Shown here: piece by piece, positions 60,253 through 64,000 of the stretch | Numbering within the stretch: the first letter of the stretch is position 1 | How the letters are laid out: each line of letters opens with the position of its first letter | Source of the DNA: M3007 sp964550795 | GTDB lineage: Bacteria > Bacteroidota > Bacteroidia > Chitinophagales > Saprospiraceae | Direction: 5' to 3' | Length of the DNA: 64,000 nucleotides | Assembly: GCA_964550795.1 (NCBI GenBank) | Contig: CAZKBH010000011.1 | Location: 1-64,000, forward strand | Made by a program: the position numbers and the translations under genes | Notes under the pieces: generated by a model | Seen by the model: only the letters and a program-made list of their open reading frames with translations | Databases searched by the model: none | What the model was told of the DNA's origin: nothing

Positions 60253-61098
60253 TCAGTGATCTTCAGCCTGAACCGGCACGTTAGCGTTTCCGAAAATGGC
60301 GGCCAAAACCTCAAACTCCTCGGGGAAAACCGCCGAAAAGGCTTCCGGGAACAAAATGAAGTGGTTCAAAGCAACCGGAAGCGCATCCAATCCAGCCAAT
60401 CCGACGACTGATTCTACGTGCGCGCGCGGCATCTTGCTGACCAATTCCAGTTTCGCCCAAACGCCTTCCTTTTCAAAATCTGGCCAGGGTTCATCCGGGT
60501 ATTGCAACACAAAAGCCTTGGCATACTCGTGCAAGGCAACATTGTACCAGCTTTGCGGCTGCACAAACCCCAGCATCACCTGCTCCGCAGAAAAAAGCAA
60601 ACATCCATCTGCTACGTGCAATTCCGACGCGTGATCGTAAGGATGCTCGGGCGTCGGGAACGGGCGGGGAAACACAATGACTTTCTCAAATTGATCAAAC
60701 AGGAATTTTTCCCGCCCAAAGCCCAGCGTCACGGCCTGTGCGGCGATGGCCAATTGCACATCCGGCGGCAACGAATCTTCCGGGAATGCCATTGGCTCCC
60801 AGTCGGTGCCCATGTTGAACATGGCCACCCGCCCCCGGAATCGCCGCTGCTCCTGGGCCGGAAGCCGACGGTAAAAGCCGCAGCAGCGTTCCAAAAACAT
60901 CCGCAACTCGACGCTCAGATCCGGCGGATTTCGGCTGTACCACCACCAGTTGATCTGCGGGGAAAGGATAAAAATCAGGGCTGCAACGACCAGAAACGGC
61001 ACGAAATAAATGGAATAGCTCTCGTCCACAGCCCAGGCCAAGCCTAGAAACAGCGCCGCAAAGAGCGCAAAAGGGATCATGAGTTTGTTGGCGAACAT
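60253..61098 (-). CDS. MtfA-like (M90) peptidase homologue with altered zinc motif
   Basis: 281 residues. N-terminal helices (MFANKLMIPFALFAALFLGL and YFVPFLVVAALIFIL). The MtfA core is visible: FRGRVAMFNMGTDWEPMAF, VQLAIAAQAVTLGFG, FEKVIVFPRPF, VMLGFVQPQSWYNVALHEYA and the C-terminal FPEEFEVLAAIFGNANVP. In MtfA the zinc motif reads HExxH; here it is HEYAK, with Lys for the second His. MtfA peptidases cleave peptides and interact with Mlc in E. coli; this copy may be catalytically impaired. The ATG at 61098 is chosen because it begins the membrane helix. Confidence 0.85.
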   Translation of the reverse strand: MFANKLMIPFALFAALFLGLAWAVDESYSIYFVPFLVVAALIFILSPQINWWWYSRNPPDLSVELRMFLERCCGFYRRLPAQEQRRFRGRVAMFNMGTDWEPMAFPEDSLPPDVQLAIAAQAVTLGFGREKFLFDQFEKVIVFPRPFPTPEHPYDHASELHVADGCLLFSAEQVMLGFVQPQSWYNVALHEYAKAFVLQYPDEPWPDFEKEGVWAKLELVSKMPRAHVESVVGLAGLDALPVALNHFILFPEAFSAVFPEEFEVLAAIFGNANVPVQAEDH

Positions 61099-61186
61099 AG
61101 TTTCAACAGAAATTTTGAGTGTCGGCTTTGGGCAAAGTTCGGAATTTGTGTGTTGCGTAGAATGTTGAATCAGATATATTTGTAAA

Positions 61187-61713
61187 TTACTTTTCACCTT
61201 CAACTACACAAACCCGGCACGTCACCCAGGTCGGTTCAGTGCAGTTGCTGGACAATGTCCCAAGAAAATCCATTGAATTTAACAGTAGCTGCGGCGCGTC
61301 CAAATGGGTAGAAGGCATCGGAGAAATTGAAGATTTTCTGTATTCTGAATTGTTTTGTTCGCTGTGGGACGGGGTTCCGCTGAATATCCATTGTTTTAGA
61401 ATGGACAGTTGATTTATCTGCGTCCCGACCTCAGCGGCTGCTACACCGTCGCTACCCAAGAAGCTTATTTGAGCAACATCAAGACGTTTCCAAACCCCGC
61501 TTCCGAGCGCTTGTTTTTTGAAACAGAACAAGAAGAGTCCCTGTCCAATATACAGATATTCAACAGTTAGGTATGATGGCCCTAAACATCCAGCCGCTTC
61601 CATCAAGCCCCCAAGGCATAGACATTGCCTCCCTGCCGGCAAGGTTTTACACCGGTTTTGCTTTTTTGGCGGATGGAAAAACTCGGTCGTTTAAATTCAT
61701 CATAGCAAGGTAA
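61187..61713 (+). pseudogene. decayed secreted protein with type IX sorting domain
   Basis: Two or more frames carry recognisable pieces. Upstream: VQLLDNVPRKSIEFNSSCG, then KWVEGIGEIEDFLYSELFCS and GVPLNIHCFRMDS, the WVEGIG type of region near the C-terminus of Bacteroidota secreted proteins. Downstream: IKTFPNPASERLFFETE and SNIQIFNS, then after a stop IDIASLPARFYTGFAFLADG and TRSFKFIIAR, the core of a T9SS type A C-terminal sorting domain. Several stops and frame changes make it a pseudogene. Confidence 0.7.
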
Positions 61714-61720
61714 AGGAGCA

Positions 61721-61832
61721 TTAAGGATTATAGATTACATGATTTAAGATTTTAGATCGGTAGCTATCTCTGAGTACTTCGCTTTGGCGTCAACCATCTA
61801 AAATCTTAATTCATGTAATCTATAATCTTAAA
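61721..61832. repeat. 37-bp-armed inverted repeat at the 3' end of the dienoyl-CoA reductase-like gene
   Basis: Arms TTAAGGATTATAGATTACAT... (61721-61757) and 61796-61832, pairing at 34 of 37 positions, loop 38 nt. The right arm overlaps the last four codons and stop of the flavoprotein gene. It may act as terminator or be a mobile palindrome. Confidence 0.75.
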
Positions 61833-63886
61833 TCCCTACGCAGCAAAAACCCATCCTCAATCGCCCTTTTGGCATCCAGCTCCCCCGCTTCTTTGGCACC
61901 GCCAATGAGGTGGACCTTCATGCCTGCAGCTACAAGTGGGTCGTACAGACTACGCAGGGATTCCTGGCCCGCACAAATGACAACATGTTCAACATCAAGC
62001 ACTTGTATGGCTCCATTCATCCGGATATGCAAGCCGGCATCATCAATTTTCAGGTATTCCACGGCATTCCACATCTGCACTTTGCGGCTTTTCAGCGTAA
62101 GCCGATGTGCCCAGCCAGTGGTTTTGCCCAGACGTTCTCCAATCTTGCCCTTGGAGCGTTGCAATAGCCAGATCTGACGGGGTGGCAACTCAGGATGAGG
62201 CTTGGTAATGCCTCCGCGATGCTCGTACTGCGTATCAATGCCCCACTCGGATTGGTACTCCGCGATGGCTGAAAGGCTGGAGTCTTGATCCGTCAGAAAC
62301 ATCGCCACATCAAACCCGATCCCGCCGGCCCCGATGATGGCCACGGTTTTGCCAATGGGCTTTTTATGGAGCAAAACATCTATGTACGACACTGCTTTAG
62401 GGTGTTCAATGCCTTCAAGTCTCGGCGTTCGGGGTACCACACCGGTAGCAAGCACCACCTCAGTAAACTGATTTTGTATCAAAAAATCCGCCTCTACCCG
62501 GGTATTCAAATGCACGTTTACCCCGTTTTTTTCAATCATTTTGCCAAAATACCGCAGCGTTTCGTGGAATTCCTCTTTGCCGGGTATCTGCTTGGCCATA
62601 TTGAATTGCCCGCCGATTTCACCCGAAGCCTCAAACAAATGCACCTCCGCACCCGCAGCAGCTAACTCGGTAGCCGCTGAAAGTCCCGCAGGACCTGCCC
62701 CAACCACCGCAATTTTGTTTGGTGATTGGTGGAGCGGTGATTGGTGGAGTGGTGATTGGTGGAGTGGTGATTGGTGGAGTGGTGATTGGTGATTAGTGGA
62801 TTGATGGATTTGGGATTCTTTACAGGCGCGGGGATTTACCAGACATGAAGCCGTTTTGCCCTTGAAAATATGATCCAAGCAAGCCTGGTTGCAGGCGATG
62901 CAGGTGTTGATCTCATCCGAACGCTGTGTCTTAGCCTTCTGCATAAAATCAGGGTCGGCCAAAAAAGGACGTGCCATCGAAACCATGTCGGCGAAACCCT
63001 CCTGCAAAATTTCCTCGGCCTTTTCGGGGGTATTGATTCGGTTGGTAGCAATGAGTGGAATATGGAGTTTGCCCATCAGGCGTTGGGTGACCCAGGTGTA
63101 GGCCCCGCGCGGAACGAGGGTGGCAATCGTCGGGACCCGCGCCTCATGCCAGCCGATACCTGTATTAATCATGGTGGCTCCCGCAGCTTCGATGGCCAGG
63201 GCCAGTTGTTCTACTTCCTCCCAGGTGGAGCCACCCTCGACAAGATCCAGCATCGAAATCCGGAAAATGACGATGAAATCTTTGCCGGCTTTTTCCCGCA
63301 CTTTTCGCATGATTTCGAGCGGAAAACGGATGCGATTTTCAAAACTCCCGCCCCAATCGTCTCGGCGATGGTTGGTGCGCGGGGCAATAAATTGATTGAT
63401 TAAATAACCTTCGCTGCCCATGATTTCCACCCCGTCGTAGCCCGCTTCCCGAGCGAGCGAGGCGGCGTTGGCAAAATCATTGATTGTTGCCCGCACCAGT
63501 CGCTGGCTCATCGCCCAGGGTTTAAAAGGCGAAATGGGGGCTTTCAGCGCGGAGGGTGCNNNNNNNNNNNNNNNNNNNNNNNGGATTTGCATACAAATTT
63601 TACCACCTTCGGCCTGAACGGCAGCCGTCACGTTCCGGTGTTTGGCCACTTCGCTCCGCGAGGTCATCTTCGCGCCAAACGGAGCCAGCCAGCCCTGTCG
63701 GTTGGGAGCAATACCGCCTGTTACCATCAGGCCCACGCCCCCCCTTGCCCGGGCGGCAAAGTACTCGGCCAAGGCTCGAAGATCATCTTTTTTCTCCTCC
63801 AAACCAGTGTGCATGGAACCCATGAGCACGCGATTGGGCAAGGTGGTGAAACCTAAATCGAGGGGGCTGAAAAGTTTTGGGTACAT
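61820..63886 (-). CDS. 2,4-dienoyl-CoA reductase-like NADH:flavin oxidoreductase with an in-frame 15-bp array
   Basis: About 690 residues in the FadH/old-yellow-enzyme arrangement: an N-terminal FMN TIM barrel (SPLDLGFTTLPNRVLMGSMH; GYDGVEIMGSEGYLINQFI), an iron-sulfur cluster CIACNQACLDHIFKGKTASC, then NAD(P)/FAD domains (KIAVVGAGPAGLSAATEL; VAIIGAGGIGFDVAMFL). The linker between cluster and flavin domain, near residues 363-388, is QSPLH repeated four to five times, encoded by the 15-bp array also found at hemB. A gap of 23 N (63560-63582) falls where the HAGR-type substrate loop should be. Whether the reaction is dienoyl-CoA reduction or that of another OYE is inferred. Confidence 0.88.
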   Translation of the reverse strand: MYPKLFSPLDLGFTTLPNRVLMGSMHTGLEEKKDDLRALAEYFAARARGGVGLMVTGGIAPNRQGWLAPFGAKMTSRSEVAKHRNVTAAVQAEGGKICMQIXXXXXXXXAPSALKAPISPFKPWAMSQRLVRATINDFANAASLAREAGYDGVEIMGSEGYLINQFIAPRTNHRRDDWGGSFENRIRFPLEIMRKVREKAGKDFIVIFRISMLDLVEGGSTWEEVEQLALAIEAAGATMINTGIGWHEARVPTIATLVPRGAYTWVTQRLMGKLHIPLIATNRINTPEKAEEILQEGFADMVSMARPFLADPDFMQKAKTQRSDEINTCIACNQACLDHIFKGKTASCLVNPRACKESQIHQSTNHQSPLHQSPLHQSPLHQSPLHQSPNKIAVVGAGPAGLSAATELAAAGAEVHLFEASGEIGGQFNMAKQIPGKEEFHETLRYFGKMIEKNGVNVHLNTRVEADFLIQNQFTEVVLATGVVPRTPRLEGIEHPKAVSYIDVLLHKKPIGKTVAIIGAGGIGFDVAMFLTDQDSSLSAIAEYQSEWGIDTQYEHRGGITKPHPELPPRQIWLLQRSKGKIGERLGKTTGWAHRLTLKSRKVQMWNAVEYLKIDDAGLHIRMNGAIQVLDVEHVVICAGQESLRSLYDPLVAAGMKVHLIGGAKEAGELDAKRAIEDGFLLRRDLRL
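62721..62798. repeat. 15-bp tandem array inside the coding gene
   Basis: Units GGTGATTGGTGGAGT (four full copies plus partials), same family as 21711-21840. Fifteen bases keep the frame and add five residues per unit. Confidence 0.9.
63560..63582. other. assembly gap (23 N)
   Basis: Unknown bases inside the flavoprotein gene; by comparison with the family the missing piece is probably longer than 23. Confidence 0.95.
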
Positions 63887-63898
63887 TGTTTTGAATAA

Positions 63899-63942
63899 AA
63901 AAAAGGCGAAAAGCCCACGTTTCAGCAGGTCATTTCGCCTTT
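63899..63942. terminator. hairpin near the right edge
   Basis: AAAAGGCGAAA and TTTCGCCTTT pair around a 21-nt loop, with an A run on the left, so on the minus strand it would end a transcript arriving from beyond the right edge. It lies 13 bp upstream of the flavoprotein start. Nothing else is seen in 63887-64000. Confidence 0.6.
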
Positions 63943-64000
63943 GTATTTTGGAGCCACGGATGCAAAAACACCCCGTCGCTTACCATTGATTCAAATGAAT

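Noticed and set aside
61187..61642. 151-codon minus-strand ORF
   Set aside because: Antisense to the T9SS relic and without family similarity.

Overview
The window comes from the chromosome of a Bacteroidota bacterium, most likely a member of the Saprospiria or Chitinophagia type (inference; no rRNA is present to fix the taxon). Supporting evidence: Bacteroidota-type promoters (a TTTG-like box, 20 bp, then TAnnTTTG) recur and Shine-Dalgarno leaders are absent; there is a TonB receptor with a carboxypeptidase-like N-terminal domain, a decayed protein with a type IX secretion C-terminal domain, a signal-peptide form of YidD, and CcsA/CcmB cytochrome c genes. Four runs of N (2174-2183, 3051-3060, 39300-39309, 63560-63582) show a scaffolded, probably metagenomic, assembly.

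Layout. 1-5 kb: small membrane proteins, then a LolA-like/YidD/TPR/TPR cluster. 5-9 kb: deoxynucleoside kinase, a short-chain dehydrogenase, an orphan histidine kinase coupled to prmC. 9-11.5 kb: two GT2 glycosyltransferases. 11.6-14.5 kb (minus): ccsA, ccmB, a BASS-family transporter. 14.7-25 kb: housekeeping genes (folC, mlaE, dapD, RDD protein, YgjP-type peptidase, serC, hemB), a fatty-acid hydroxylase homologue, a P-loop kinase, a CNNM/CorC protein and a Cys-rich lipoprotein. 25-28 kb: TonB-dependent receptor. 28-33.5 kb: an AT-rich type III restriction-modification island (mod, res), bounded by a 13-bp direct repeat and by broken Bro-N and DUF1016-like fragments. 33.5-41.5 kb: pentapeptide protein, a large AsmA-like protein and an AT-rich accessory stretch (esterase, YwqK/MORN fragment, unknown protein, AAA/DUF4143 ATPase). 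41.5-53.9 kb: RND adaptor, TrpF-like protein, xth, ABC exporter, SGNH-like protein, DUF4197 lipoprotein, GH113-like lipoprotein, alkaline phosphatase, dprA, PhoD-type phosphatase, dapB. 54.3-56.7 kb: S24/LexA-like regulator divergent from parA and a small ribbon-helix-helix protein with three ParB-tail-like motifs. 56.7-64 kb (minus): DUF4105, DUF4112, a LysM glucosaminidase lipoprotein, an MtfA-like protein with a broken zinc motif, a T9SS pseudogene (plus) and a 2,4-dienoyl-CoA reductase-like flavoprotein.

The most unusual property is the repeat landscape. Several unrelated short tandem repeat families (a 9-bp AATGTGGTC type, a 5/10-bp GATTCGATT type, a 15-bp GGTGATTGGTGGAGT type, a 9-bp GATTTNTGT type) sit almost exactly at start and stop codons. 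Small palindromic elements with terminal repeats, one flanked by a 13-bp duplication, and nested multi-stem palindromes fill other gaps. Two repeat types occur in frame inside coding genes: a 15-bp array between two domains of the dienoyl-CoA reductase-like enzyme, and a 34-bp palindrome between the signal peptide and catalytic domain of the alkaline phosphatase.

No tRNA, rRNA, CRISPR array, integrase or transposase gene was recognised.
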